Source of the DNA: Crocinitomicaceae bacterium
GTDB taxonomy: Bacteria > Bacteroidota > Bacteroidia > Flavobacteriales_D > Crocinitomicaceae
Assembly: GCA_020635955.1 (NCBI GenBank)
Contig: JACJYW010000003.1
Location: 496,001 to 560,000, forward strand
Direction: 5' to 3'
Length of the DNA: 64,000 bases
Position numbers and translations under genes: made by a program. Shown piece after piece: positions 16,130 to 25,216 of this stretch (positions within the stretch are counted from its first letter, which is position 1; the number at the start of each line of letters is the position of its first letter). Under the pieces are notes generated by a model. It made no database searches, was not told where the DNA came from, and saw only the letters and a program-made list of their open reading frames with translations.

Positions 16130-16240
16130 ATGTATTATTGAATTTCCTAATTTATAATTCCCAAGTAGTATTTATTCAATTTGAATATTGGAATAGAATG
16201 ATTAGCTTACCATTTCTTTAACTCATTCCAATTACCGTAA

Positions 16241-19159
16241 ATGAAACTGCAATTATTAACGGCCTCAATTTTTCTATTAATCCAATCAACTATCTTTTCT
16301 CAATATCAAATGAGGAAATTCACAGTTGCAAATGGACTTCGCGATTCTTGGGTTCAAAATCCTGTTCAAAGTTCAGATGGATTTATCTGGTTTACTAATG
16401 ATGGAAATCTTTGCCGATTTGATGGTTCTGAATTTATCTATATAAATGATCCAGATAATATGAGGAGCTATAATACTCCAATTAGCTTGGGATCTGTTTT
16501 CCCTGGATTAGGACTTGTAGAAAGGAATGGTGGGATTTATATGAGCAGAGATAATAAATTGATAGTCTACAAAGAAGGGAATTTCATAGAATATCCAAAG
16601 GCAGATTCTGGCTTGTTCTTCAGTCTCTATTACAATAAACAGATGGACCTGGATATTAATCGAATTTACATGTTTGATAAATATGGACAATTCTGCTCAA
16701 ATGGGCATATCTATAATTATACTGGAACAGAAAAATTTGAACTTCCTGCTGATTTTGATTTAACTGATTTTGATTTTCAACTGAATAGTGAAAGGGAGTA
16801 CTCAAGTGTTCGAGGTAGTTACATTTTAACTATAAAAGAAAATGGAGAATTAGTTCGGCAGAATTTACCCGGCATCATTTCACCTTCATATGATGATGGA
16901 GAATCAAAAAGTTATAGATACTTAGATTTTGTTACTAATAATTCGGAACATCTATTAATAGATGACGGATTCGGTCATGATACTCTTTACTGGATTAAAA
17001 ATGATTCAGTTAAAAGTTATGTATTGAATAATGATCCGAAAGACAAATTCGGAGATTTATACATAAGATCTTGCGGATTTCGAACTTTTGGTAATGATTT
17101 TGTTTTTTATCGTGCAGGAAATTTTTTTAACGGAAAGGACTTACTCTTCATGCCTGATTTTAAAAAGTTTAAATTCCTGCAAATATTGAATAAGGAAGAG
17201 ATTTTATTTTATTGCAACGGTGGATTGGTTAGTCATAATTTCAAAACAGGTACACGCAAGTACAAAACAAATCTTGACAAAATTTATTCGAAAGTTGATC
17301 CCTATTACGATAAAAATGGGAATTTGCTATTGCTATGCGTTGAAGACGGTTTTATTCTTTTTACTAAGGTAAATCACTATGAAGAATTTAGCTTCAGTCC
17401 TAAAATGAAAGATCATGATCTGTATCCAGTAAATTCTTATCTAAACTTTAATGGAAGTTTACTCAGCATTGGTAGTTCAAAAGAGGGTAATAATGACTTT
17501 ACTAACTATAAATTCTTTAGTGGAATTTATAGTAGTGAAGATACTACCATTATTTTTCCAGGATTTACTGACTTGACATATGCAAAAGGACCTTCCATCA
17601 GATTTTCTCATTCTAATCACCCTAGAAATGCTCAATCAACAGATTTAGTTTTTTATGAAAAAAACTTACCAACAATTGATGCGGGTTATGCTACATCTGA
17701 ATATATAATCATGGATAAAAACAAACCAATTTACTTTATTCCACCGCCTAATGAAACGTATTTGGAATTCTATTTAATACAGGATACTTTATTTGCCATT
17801 GGTTCTGAAAGTAATTATTGGCTTTCTCCATTGGATTTTAATTTTTATCCTTCTGGAAGCCATCAATTAAGTCTAAGTGAAACTGCACAGCAAATTCATA
17901 ATCATCTTATTACAATATCTAAACAATATTGGTATGATATAAATGAAAAATCAATAATAAGATTAAAAAATCTTGGAACAGGAGAGATAGATTCAATAAT
18001 TCTCAACCTTTCAACTCATCCAGAAATTTTTGCTGCAAAGGATGGTTCAATTGATATATTTTATAATGATTCACTTTTTTTAAGATATAAAGACAAACAA
18101 ATCCAAAAGGGAAATCTAAATCTTGTCAATGGAAGCAGCCATAAAACACACTTATTCTTTCAAGATTTGGAAGGTTGTTATTGGATTGGAACTTCTGAAG
18201 GAATCTTCTGCATAGAAATTAATCAGAATATTGCTATAAGGAAGGCTTTCTGGTCATTAAATAATTTTGATCATGAGGAGATCTTGGACGTTCAGGACAA
18301 TCTTTTAAATGTCCTATTATTAACAGAGAATTCTATCTACTCAATTGATAAGAACTCACTTTCAAACGGAAATTCTATTGTCAAAAAAATTGTAGATAAG
18401 AGGTCTATAAATAAAAAAGACCTTACACGATTCAGTAAGCTTGGAAGTGGTGAAATATTAGTTCATAATTTGTTTTGGTCATCTATTATCTCTATTCCTG
18501 AGGATTTTGGAAAACGATTTAAAGAGGAACCTCCAAAATTATTGCTAAAATCCTTTAAATTGGACACAATTTACTTGGCTGGAAAACATCCTAAAATTGG
18601 ATTAATTAATCCATCAAATCTTCCAACTGAATTCGAATATTTTGAGAATAATTTTGAGTTTATCTTCACCGCGTTAGAGTTTCGTGACAATAGTGATTTA
18701 AGTTATAGATATAAGGTAACAAATGTCTACGATCAATGGGAGTATACGAAAAATCCGGTAATTGCCTTACGCGGGTTAAATCCTGGTACTTATACTCTTC
18801 AAGTACAAAGCATTTATAGAGAAAATTATTCAGAATTATTTTCCTACACTTTTTTTGTTCATGCACCTTGGTGGGAAAAAACATGGTGGTACCTATTTCA
18901 AGCACTATTCTTTAGTACACTATTATTAATAACATACTTTGCTTCAAAAAATGGTGCCTCAAAATTTTCTTCTTTTATGACTACGTTAACAGTAATTATT
19001 GTTTTTGAATCATTTTTAATGTGGACGTCTTCATATATTAATCGATTTTCACATGGTATACCAATAATAAATTTGGTAGGTAATGTTTTACTAGCATTTA
19101 GCTTAAAACCTGTCGATCAATTCGTAGAAAAATACTTCGAAAGGAGAAAGAAAAATTAG
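16241..19159 (+). CDS. Sensor-like beta-propeller/Y_Y_Y protein without kinase
   Basis: 972 residues. A signal peptide (MKLQLLTASIFLLIQSTIFSQ) is followed by a periplasmic propeller, beginning VANGLRDSWVQNPVQSSDGF and IWFTNDGNLCRFDG, like the sensor half of hybrid two-component systems. A Y_Y_Y-like Ig domain is visible near 830-885 (SYRYKVTNVYDQWEYT ... LNPGTYTLQVQS). A WWEKTWWYLFQALFF membrane segment and two or three more hydrophobic helices end the protein. No HisKA, HATPase, LytTR or response-regulator domain follows. It looks AT-richer than its neighbours. Function unknown; perhaps a sensor that signals through a partner. Confidence 0.75.
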   Translation: MKLQLLTASIFLLIQSTIFSQYQMRKFTVANGLRDSWVQNPVQSSDGFIWFTNDGNLCRFDGSEFIYINDPDNMRSYNTPISLGSVFPGLGLVERNGGIYMSRDNKLIVYKEGNFIEYPKADSGLFFSLYYNKQMDLDINRIYMFDKYGQFCSNGHIYNYTGTEKFELPADFDLTDFDFQLNSEREYSSVRGSYILTIKENGELVRQNLPGIISPSYDDGESKSYRYLDFVTNNSEHLLIDDGFGHDTLYWIKNDSVKSYVLNNDPKDKFGDLYIRSCGFRTFGNDFVFYRAGNFFNGKDLLFMPDFKKFKFLQILNKEEILFYCNGGLVSHNFKTGTRKYKTNLDKIYSKVDPYYDKNGNLLLLCVEDGFILFTKVNHYEEFSFSPKMKDHDLYPVNSYLNFNGSLLSIGSSKEGNNDFTNYKFFSGIYSSEDTTIIFPGFTDLTYAKGPSIRFSHSNHPRNAQSTDLVFYEKNLPTIDAGYATSEYIIMDKNKPIYFIPPPNETYLEFYLIQDTLFAIGSESNYWLSPLDFNFYPSGSHQLSLSETAQQIHNHLITISKQYWYDINEKSIIRLKNLGTGEIDSIILNLSTHPEIFAAKDGSIDIFYNDSLFLRYKDKQIQKGNLNLVNGSSHKTHLFFQDLEGCYWIGTSEGIFCIEINQNIAIRKAFWSLNNFDHEEILDVQDNLLNVLLLTENSIYSIDKNSLSNGNSIVKKIVDKRSINKKDLTRFSKLGSGEILVHNLFWSSIISIPEDFGKRFKEEPPKLLLKSFKLDTIYLAGKHPKIGLINPSNLPTEFEYFENNFEFIFTALEFRDNSDLSYRYKVTNVYDQWEYTKNPVIALRGLNPGTYTLQVQSIYRENYSELFSYTFFVHAPWWEKTWWYLFQALFFSTLLLITYFASKNGASKFSSFMTTLTVIIVFESFLMWTSSYINRFSHGIPIINLVGNVLLAFSLKPVDQFVEKYFERRKKN

Positions 19160-19199
19160 ACCTATTTTTAATAATTTCTATTTCATCCTGTGCTACATA

Positions 19200-19217
19200 C
19201 AAAGTCACATGACTTTG
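19200..19217. repeat. Perfect 8-bp stem between convergent genes
   Basis: CAAAGTCACATGACTTTG is a perfect hairpin (8-bp stem, 2-base loop) in the 64-bp gap between two convergent genes. Neither side has a T tract, so it is not a standard intrinsic terminator; it may still end or stabilise transcripts. Confidence 0.4.
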
Positions 19218-19223
19218 GTCAAC

Positions 19224-19961
19224 TCACAAATACTTCACCTCTTTAATGTCAAAAGACCTTTTCCCTGATTCCGTTTGGATCTGTAAAAATCCATTCTCAT
19301 CAATTCCAATGATCTTACCTGTAAACTGACCATTTGAATCTTCAAAGTCATGTTCTTCATTGATCAAATACAGATGATTATAATAGTGTTTCTTCAATAA
19401 TTCGAAATTCGATTCAAGTAACAGATTGTAGTAAAAATCCAGATAACTGTAAAATTGATCAAATACATCCATCAGCTCAATTTCTCTGCTTAATTCATTG
19501 ATAACAGATGTTGCCTCTGTTAGTCCTTCGAAGTGCTTTTGATTAACATTCAGCCCTAAACCGGCAATTGACACAGCAATTTTATCTCCTTGCAATTGAT
19601 TGTCTACCAATATTCCGGCAATCTTTTTTCCGTTGACCAAAATATCATTGGGCCATTTGATCTTCGCCTGTATTTTCAAGTCCTCCAGGGTCTTTCTAAC
19701 CGCAAGGGAAACAATAATATTCAGGTAAAATGAATGCTTTGCAGAAATAGTCGGAAATAAAATAATAGAACAGGTCAAATTTTTTCCCGCTTCGGTCGTC
19801 CATACATTTGAGCGTTGCCCGCGACCCGAGTACTGCTCACGTGCAATAACAATTGTTCCGGATGAAACGGATGATGATCTGACCAGATGAGCAGCATGAT
19901 CATTTGTAGAATCCACTGAGTCCAGTTGGATTAGATTCCGTTCTAATCTTTTAAAGACCAT
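19224..19961 (-). CDS. birA: Biotin-protein ligase (monofunctional)
   Basis: 245 residues. The catalytic domain has GRGQRSNVW (biotinoyl-AMP loop, about 47-54), KWPNDILVNGKKIAGILVD (lysine-containing core, about 102-120) and GLGLNVN. The N-terminal helix-turn-helix of the bifunctional BirA repressor is missing, so this is a ligase only. It attaches biotin to carboxylase carrier proteins. bioA lies at 50186 in the same window but in a separate unit. Confidence 0.93.
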   Translation of the reverse strand: MVFKRLERNLIQLDSVDSTNDHAAHLVRSSSVSSGTIVIAREQYSGRGQRSNVWTTEAGKNLTCSIILFPTISAKHSFYLNIIVSLAVRKTLEDLKIQAKIKWPNDILVNGKKIAGILVDNQLQGDKIAVSIAGLGLNVNQKHFEGLTEATSVINELSREIELMDVFDQFYSYLDFYYNLLLESNFELLKKHYYNHLYLINEEHDFEDSNGQFTGKIIGIDENGFLQIQTESGKRSFDIKEVKYL

Positions 19962-20031
19962 AGAACAAATGTTGCAAAATTTAAACTAAAGTGAAACAAA
20001 ACGGTTAGTTTTGTGCACCTAAAGATTTAAT

Positions 20032-20415
20032 ATGCTAAAACCTGTAAAGGCAAAGGAGGTAGAAACCAAGGTACTAGTTGACACGATCATAGACGCTATC
20101 CAGGATATAAAAGGAAAGGATATCGTACTATTAGACCTTACAGAACTACCAAATTCAGTAACAGAATACTTCATTATTTGTACGGGAGATTCTAGTACGC
20201 AGGTTGAAGGTATTTCAAACTCAGTAGTGCGCAAAACAAGAAAAGATCTAAATGAGCGCCCGTGGCATCAGGAAGGTTCGAACAATTCTGAATGGATCTT
20301 GTTGGATTATGTAAATGTAGTGGTTCACATTTTTTATAGAAACGTACGTGAATTTTACAATTTAGAGGATCTATGGGCAGACGCTAAGCGAACTGATATA
20401 CCAAATCTTGATTAA
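20032..20415 (+). CDS. rsfS: Ribosome silencing factor RsfS
   Basis: 127 residues, RsfS/Iojap family. The core IQDIKGKDIVLLDLTELPNSVTEYFIICTGDSSTQVEGISNSV and the later WHQEG...WILLDYVNVVVHIF are diagnostic. It binds uL14 and blocks subunit joining in slow growth. It heads a plus-strand run with ftsH (6 bp apart). A possible TAGTTTTG box is at 20006-20013. Confidence 0.95.
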   Translation: MLKPVKAKEVETKVLVDTIIDAIQDIKGKDIVLLDLTELPNSVTEYFIICTGDSSTQVEGISNSVVRKTRKDLNERPWHQEGSNNSEWILLDYVNVVVHIFYRNVREFYNLEDLWADAKRTDIPNLD

Positions 20416-20421
20416 AAAATT

Positions 20422-22566
20422 ATGGCAGAGAAACCAACCAATAATAAAAAAGGCTTTAACCTGTACTGGATCTATGCGATCCTTGCTGTAGTATTGATCG
20501 CCTTTAATTTGATCCCTTTCAGAGGAAGCACAGTAGATGTGCAAATTGATGACTTTGAAGAGTTAGCACGAAAAGGATACATTGAAAAACTCACCGTTGT
20601 TAAAAACAATGAGATCGCAGAGATCTATCTGAAGCAAGATTCTCTTGATGCGGTTAAAAAACTGGATGAGAAATACGAAAACCTGAGAAAGAAAACTGGT
20701 GCTGCAGCTAAAAGTACACCTGACCTGGAATTTGGGACCCCTGAAAAAGAGATCTTCGGTAAACAATTAGAGAATCTTCAAGCAGAATTAAAAGAAAAAG
20801 GAGCCAATTATGAATTCTCGGTTAAATATGAAAATCGTAAAGATTGGGCGGGTGATCTTTTAGGATGGTTATTATTCCCTGTTCTTTTGATCGTATTCTG
20901 GATCATCATCATGAGAAGAATGTCTGGTGGTGGCGGAGGCGGCGGAGCAGGTGGAAATATTTTCAGCATTGGAAAATCAAAAGCCAAAGTTTTTGAAAAA
21001 GGAAAAGGTACCAATACCACTTTTGCTGATGTGGCAGGATTAGAAGGTGCAAAAGAAGAGATCCAGGAGATCGTTGATTTCTTGAAAAATCCAAAAAAAT
21101 ATACTGAACTAGGAGCTAAAATCCCTAAAGGGGCATTATTGGTAGGACCTCCGGGTACAGGTAAAACCTTATTGGCTAAAGCTGTTGCAGGTGAAGCTAA
21201 AGTTCCCTTCTTCTCACTTTCAGGTTCTGATTTCGTTGAGATGTTTGTGGGGGTTGGTGCATCACGTGTGCGTGACTTGTTCAAACAAGCTAAGGAGAAA
21301 GCGCCTTGTATCATTTTCATTGATGAGATTGACGCCATTGGTCGTGCGAGAGGTAAAAATGCCAACATGGGATCAAATGATGAGCGTGAAAACACTTTGA
21401 ACCAGTTGTTGACTGAGATGGATGGTTTCGGTACTAACTCAGGAGTGATCATCCTGGCTGCAACTAACCGTGCAGATGTATTGGATTCAGCTTTAATGAG
21501 AGCAGGTCGTTTTGACCGTCAGATCTACGTGGATATGCCGGATCTTAATGAAAGAAAAGAGATCTTCCAGGTGCATTTGAAACCATTGAAATTAGAGAAG
21601 GATCTTGATATTGATTTCCTTGCTCGTCAAACGCCAGGTTTCTCAGGTGCGGATATTGCTAACATTTGTAATGAAGCGGCATTGATTGCTGCCCGTAAGA
21701 AAAAGAAATTTGTTGAGAAGCAGGATTTCCTTGATGCAGTAGACAGAATTGTTGGCGGATTAGAGAAAAAGAATAAGATTATCACTCCTCAGGAGAAGAG
21801 AACTATTGCTTTCCATGAGGCTGGTCATGCTACAACGTCATGGCTATTGGAGCACGCGTCTCCACTGATCAAGGTAACTATAGTTCCAAGAGGTAGATCA
21901 TTAGGTGCTGCCTGGTATTTGCCAGAAGAGCGTCAGATCACTACAACTGAGCAGTTGTTAGATGAAATGTGTTCAGCTTTAGGAGGTAGAGCTGCTGAAG
22001 AGATCATGTTTGGTAAAATCTCAACCGGTGCATTGAGCGATTTGGAGAAAGTAACCAAACAAGCGTATGCTATGGTTTCTATCTATGGATTGTCAGATAA
22101 GATCGGTAACATTTCTTACTATGATCCTCAAGGACAGTCAATGTTCCAAAAACCGTATTCTGAGGCTCGTGCAACTGCAATTGATGAAGAGGTAACGAAC
22201 ATCATTGAAGAGCAATATCAACGTGCTAAAAAGATCCTTTTAGACAATAAGGATAAACTGATCCTATTGGCTGAAGAATTGTTAAAGAATGAAGTGATCT
22301 TTAAAGATGATCTGGTTAAGATCTTCGGAGAGAGAATTTGGGATTTGAACAAAGAGAAGATTGACGAGCATAAGCTTCATGTAAAACCTGAGTCAAAAGA
22401 TGAAGATAAAGGAGAAGATGAATCTGAAGAAAGTAAATCTTCTGTATCTGAATTTGCAAAACCATCTGATTTTACTAATTTAAAGGAAGAAAAATCCGAA
22501 GAATCAAATAGTTCTGATGAAACAGAATCGTCTGATTCAGATAAATCAACAAAAGATGGAGAATAG
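20422..22566 (+). CDS. ftsH: ATP-dependent zinc metalloprotease FtsH
   Basis: 714 residues. Two membrane segments (about 13-31 and 145-166) bracket a periplasmic domain. A Gly-rich linker (SGGGGGGGAGG) leads to the AAA domain with Walker A GPPGTGKT at about 242-249, FIDEIDAIGR and the second region of homology. The zinc motif HEAGH is at 465-469. The last ~70 residues are Ser/Glu/Asp-rich and low complexity. It degrades membrane and soluble regulatory proteins at the inner membrane. Its last 11 bases overlap the first DUF2007 gene. Confidence 0.97.
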   Translation: MAEKPTNNKKGFNLYWIYAILAVVLIAFNLIPFRGSTVDVQIDDFEELARKGYIEKLTVVKNNEIAEIYLKQDSLDAVKKLDEKYENLRKKTGAAAKSTPDLEFGTPEKEIFGKQLENLQAELKEKGANYEFSVKYENRKDWAGDLLGWLLFPVLLIVFWIIIMRRMSGGGGGGGAGGNIFSIGKSKAKVFEKGKGTNTTFADVAGLEGAKEEIQEIVDFLKNPKKYTELGAKIPKGALLVGPPGTGKTLLAKAVAGEAKVPFFSLSGSDFVEMFVGVGASRVRDLFKQAKEKAPCIIFIDEIDAIGRARGKNANMGSNDERENTLNQLLTEMDGFGTNSGVIILAATNRADVLDSALMRAGRFDRQIYVDMPDLNERKEIFQVHLKPLKLEKDLDIDFLARQTPGFSGADIANICNEAALIAARKKKKFVEKQDFLDAVDRIVGGLEKKNKIITPQEKRTIAFHEAGHATTSWLLEHASPLIKVTIVPRGRSLGAAWYLPEERQITTTEQLLDEMCSALGGRAAEEIMFGKISTGALSDLEKVTKQAYAMVSIYGLSDKIGNISYYDPQGQSMFQKPYSEARATAIDEEVTNIIEEQYQRAKKILLDNKDKLILLAEELLKNEVIFKDDLVKIFGERIWDLNKEKIDEHKLHVKPESKDEDKGEDESEESKSSVSEFAKPSDFTNLKEEKSEESNSSDETESSDSDKSTKDGE

Positions 22567-22759
22567 AACCTCAGTATACTCAACTACTTCTGAACAAGAA
22601 GCAATCATTTTTAAAGACCGTTTGGTTGCAGATGGAATTGATGCAATCGTACTTGACATGAAAGATCATGTGACTGAATTGGTGGGAACATTTGACATTT
22701 TTGTGATCAATGAAGATGCAGAACGTGCTAAAGTGATTCTGAAAGAGATCGAGGGTTAA
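22556..22759 (+). CDS. DUF2007-like small protein, copy 1
   Basis: 67 residues from the ATG at 22556. It is a DUF2007/PII-like small signal-type fold: VYSTTSEQEAIIFKDRLVADGIDAIVLD, then FDIFVINEDAERAKVILKEI. The start lies inside the end of ftsH (11-bp overlap in another frame), so expression is probably coupled to ftsH. A second copy follows after 8 bp. Function unknown. Confidence 0.8.
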   Translation: MENRTSVYSTTSEQEAIIFKDRLVADGIDAIVLDMKDHVTELVGTFDIFVINEDAERAKVILKEIEG

Positions 22760-22767
22760 TCCAATTC

Positions 22768-22971
22768 ATGGAAAATAGAACCTTGATATATAATACCATC
22801 ATGCCTCATGAAGCCCAATTAGTGAAAGACAAATTGGAATCAGAAGGAATAAGTGTATTGATATTAAATCAGCAGGATTCCATGTATAAAGCCTTTGGGA
22901 CAATTGAATTATATGTCCCAAATGAAGACGCAGAAAAAGCCAGGGCAATTGTCGAAGATTTCCGAGAATAA
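22768..22971 (+). CDS. DUF2007-like small protein, copy 2
   Basis: 67 residues, the same length as and clearly paralogous to the preceding gene (both start MENRT, both end with a P/VNEDAEKA/ERA helix), so a tandem duplication. Substitutions across the middle (IYNTIMPHEAQLVKDKLESEGISVLIL) show it is not recent. The stop is 1 bp before the cdsA ATG, which suggests one transcript from rsfS or ftsH through psd. Confidence 0.8.
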   Translation: MENRTLIYNTIMPHEAQLVKDKLESEGISVLILNQQDSMYKAFGTIELYVPNEDAEKARAIVEDFRE

Positions 22972-22972
22972 C

Positions 22973-23812
22973 ATGCTTGTTCGAGCAATAACAGGTACAG
23001 TTTATGTCCTGGTTATTGTATTATCGATCTACTTTGGAGGCCTAATACTTCAAGGAGTGATGGGTATGTTGACCCTTTTCATGCTTATTGAATTCTACAA
23101 CATGTTCAAAGGCACCAAGATCGAACCCAATATTTTCCTTGGTCCTCTTTTTGGATTAATGCTTTTTACACTGGGCTGCTACATTGTAGCTCAACCCAGC
23201 ATTTTATCAGTAGGGCCTTATATCATGTCCCTTTTTGTGGTTTTTGTTGCGGTATTTCTGATTATATCCATTGCTGAGTTGACACGGAAATCTGAAAATC
23301 CTATCCTGAATATTTCAGTAACCATTGGAGGTTTGGCATACATTGCTGTTCCCATGTTCATTCTGGTATTAATGGATACTGTGAATAACAGGGATAAATT
23401 GGATAACGATCTTTTTCCACTATTAGCCATATTCATCATTATTTGGTGCAATGACACTTTCGCTTATTTGGTTGGACGTAAGTTTGGTAAAACCAAATTG
23501 ATAGAAAGAATATCACCCAAAAAAACGTGGGAAGGATTTGCGGGAGGTGTTATCTTTTCGATCATTGCAGGAATCATTCTTGCCTACTTTACGGATAATC
23601 AGCCCTATTTTGCTTTTGTTGGATTCGCAATTGTAGTAGCTATAACAGGCACCATTGGAGACCTGGTTGAATCAATGTTCAAAAGAAGTCTTGGCTTAAA
23701 AGACTCCGGCACTATTCTACCGGGACATGGAGGATTACTGGATAGATTAGACAGTATTTTATTTGCCGCACCTTTTGCATTCATTTATTACATTTCTTTC
23801 CTGTTTGATTGA
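22973..23812 (+). CDS. cdsA: Phosphatidate cytidylyltransferase
   Basis: 279 residues from the ATG at 22973. About eight membrane helices are visible. The C-terminal CDP-alcohol signature region is GDLVESMFKRSLGLKDSGTILPGHGGLLDRLDS. It makes CDP-diacylglycerol from phosphatidate and CTP at the inner membrane. It is followed after 12 bp by psd, which acts two steps later in the same phosphatidylethanolamine branch. Confidence 0.95.
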   Translation: MLVRAITGTVYVLVIVLSIYFGGLILQGVMGMLTLFMLIEFYNMFKGTKIEPNIFLGPLFGLMLFTLGCYIVAQPSILSVGPYIMSLFVVFVAVFLIISIAELTRKSENPILNISVTIGGLAYIAVPMFILVLMDTVNNRDKLDNDLFPLLAIFIIIWCNDTFAYLVGRKFGKTKLIERISPKKTWEGFAGGVIFSIIAGIILAYFTDNQPYFAFVGFAIVVAITGTIGDLVESMFKRSLGLKDSGTILPGHGGLLDRLDSILFAAPFAFIYYISFLFD

Positions 23813-23824
23813 TATATTTGGCCC

Positions 23825-24490
23825 GTGAAAATTCATAAAGAAGGTTTTGGGATCATTGCAATCGCCGCGTTAATACTTGGAGCGATCTATACATTGAATC
23901 ATGTATTTCTATTACATCTGTTACCCTGGTTATACTGGATATTGACCCTGGGGTGTGTAGTAATGTTGTATTTGGTAGTACAATTCTTTAGAGTTCCTTA
24001 TCGTGAAGTAAATGGAGGTGATGATCTAGTGGTTTGTCCAGCAGATGGAAAAGTAGTGGTAATAGAAGAAGTTGAAGAACCTGAATATTTTAAAGACAAA
24101 AGGATACAAATATCGATATTCATGTCTCCCATGAATGTTCATTGTCAATGGTATCCAATTTCAGGAGAAACAACCTATTATAAGTACCATGAAGGTAAAT
24201 ACCTTGTCGCCTGGCATCCTAAATCATCCACAGAGAATGAACGGTCAACCATTGTTGTAAAACATCAAACCGGTCAGGAAATTCTATTTAGACAAATTGC
24301 AGGAGCAGTGGCTAGAAGAATTCGTTGCTATGCCAAAGAAGGAGAAAAAGTTCAGCAAGGAAATGAATGCGGATTTATAAAATTTGGTTCCAGAGTAGAT
24401 GTTTTTCTACCATTGGGTTCAGAGGTATTTGTTAAAATTGATGAAAAAGTAACAGGTAAGCGAAGTATTCTGGGTAAAATTCAACAATAA
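23825..24490 (+). CDS. psd: Phosphatidylserine decarboxylase proenzyme
   Basis: 221 residues with a GTG start. Two N-terminal hydrophobic segments (about 9-52) precede a catalytic part with VVCPADGKVVV and the short-form autocleavage site FGSRVD, where Gly188-Ser189 should be cut to give the pyruvoyl group. It makes phosphatidylethanolamine from phosphatidylserine. A TATATTTG box at 23813-23820, 4 bases before the start, hints at a separate promoter besides the cdsA read-through. Confidence 0.94.
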   Translation: MKIHKEGFGIIAIAALILGAIYTLNHVFLLHLLPWLYWILTLGCVVMLYLVVQFFRVPYREVNGGDDLVVCPADGKVVVIEEVEEPEYFKDKRIQISIFMSPMNVHCQWYPISGETTYYKYHEGKYLVAWHPKSSTENERSTIVVKHQTGQEILFRQIAGAVARRIRCYAKEGEKVQQGNECGFIKFGSRVDVFLPLGSEVFVKIDEKVTGKRSILGKIQQ

Positions 24491-24536
24491 TTTGCTAACT
24501 TGCATCAATAACAACAAGAACAAAATTCTATTTACA

Positions 24537-24725
24537 ATGAAAAAAGTATTAATGGCGGTTGCGCTAACAGCATTTATCGGATCTTATTCAACTACTTACG
24601 CTCAGGATGGTGAGAAAAAAACTACCAATACTGAGAAGAAATCTTGCGATAAGAAAAAATCATGTTGCAGCAAAGACAAGAAAAAATCTTGCTCTACATC
24701 AACAACTTCTACAACTAAGAAATAA
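24537..24725 (+). CDS. Small exported Lys/Cys-rich protein
   Basis: 62 residues. The start at 24537 gives a signal peptide (MKKVLMAVALTAFIGSYSTTYAQ), leaving a ~40-residue mature peptide that is almost only Lys, Ser, Thr, Asp and five Cys (one CC pair). The earlier in-frame TTG would spoil the signal. Such composition suggests metal binding or a cross-linked surface peptide. It is followed by a strong terminator. Function unknown; confidence that it is a gene comes from the signal peptide, position and terminator. Confidence 0.7.
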   Translation: MKKVLMAVALTAFIGSYSTTYAQDGEKKTTNTEKKSCDKKKSCCSKDKKKSCSTSTTSTTKK

Positions 24726-24745
24726 TTTTTCGTCATAAACGAATG

Positions 24746-24779
24746 AAAAAGCCGATTTTTTAACAATCGGCTTTTTTTG
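24746..24779 (+). terminator. Intrinsic terminator after Lys/Cys-rich gene
   Basis: Stem AAAAGCCGAT / ATCGGCTTTT with a 9-base loop, followed by a T run. It closes the plus-strand unit ending with psd and the small exported protein. Confidence 0.9.
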
Positions 24780-24864
24780 TACCTTCGAATTGACAACCAA
24801 ACCATTATACAATCGTATATTAGGTATTATTACCTATAACATTCGTAAATAAAAATCTACTACC

Positions 24865-25203
24865 ATGAAGAAAATATTTACACTCTTAAGTTTTACTTCC
24901 CTTGCTTTTATGGGGATATCTCAGAATTCTTCCAACCCTCCTTGCAATGGATTGCAAGCTGATTTTACAACCTATTTGTACGAAGCAGCTGGTGGAATTC
25001 ACTTCACAAATGCCTCAACAGTAGCATCAGGGCAAACTGTTACATACAATTGGAACTTTGGCAACGGCAATAACTCTGTTGAAAAGGATCCGTTCATGAC
25101 CTTTGATGAAGGATCATATATGGTAAAGCTTACAGTTACAGATCAAAACGGATGTAGCGTTTCTAAAGAAAAAGAAGTAGTTTTTTCCTACGGAGGAAAC
25201 TAA
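24865..25203 (+). CDS. Exported single-PKD-domain protein
   Basis: 112 residues. The signal peptide MKKIFTLLSFTSLAFMGISQ is followed by one PKD domain (about 32-108): ADFTTYLYEAAGGIHFTNAS, YNWNFGNGN, and FDEGSYMVKLTVTDQNGCS. No T9SS domain is attached. It lies 13 bp before the first giant adhesin gene, whose C-terminal half also has PKD domains, so it is probably a co-transcribed accessory surface protein. Role inferred from context. Confidence 0.75.
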   Translation: MKKIFTLLSFTSLAFMGISQNSSNPPCNGLQADFTTYLYEAAGGIHFTNASTVASGQTVTYNWNFGNGNNSVEKDPFMTFDEGSYMVKLTVTDQNGCSVSKEKEVVFSYGGN

Positions 25204-25216
25204 AAGCATATAAAAC

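Noticed and set aside
20808..21452. Long antisense frame (214 codons) within ftsH
   Set aside because: It is fully inside the certain ftsH gene on the other strand, Pro/Ser-rich with no motif, and is a shadow of the Gly-rich and AAA codons.
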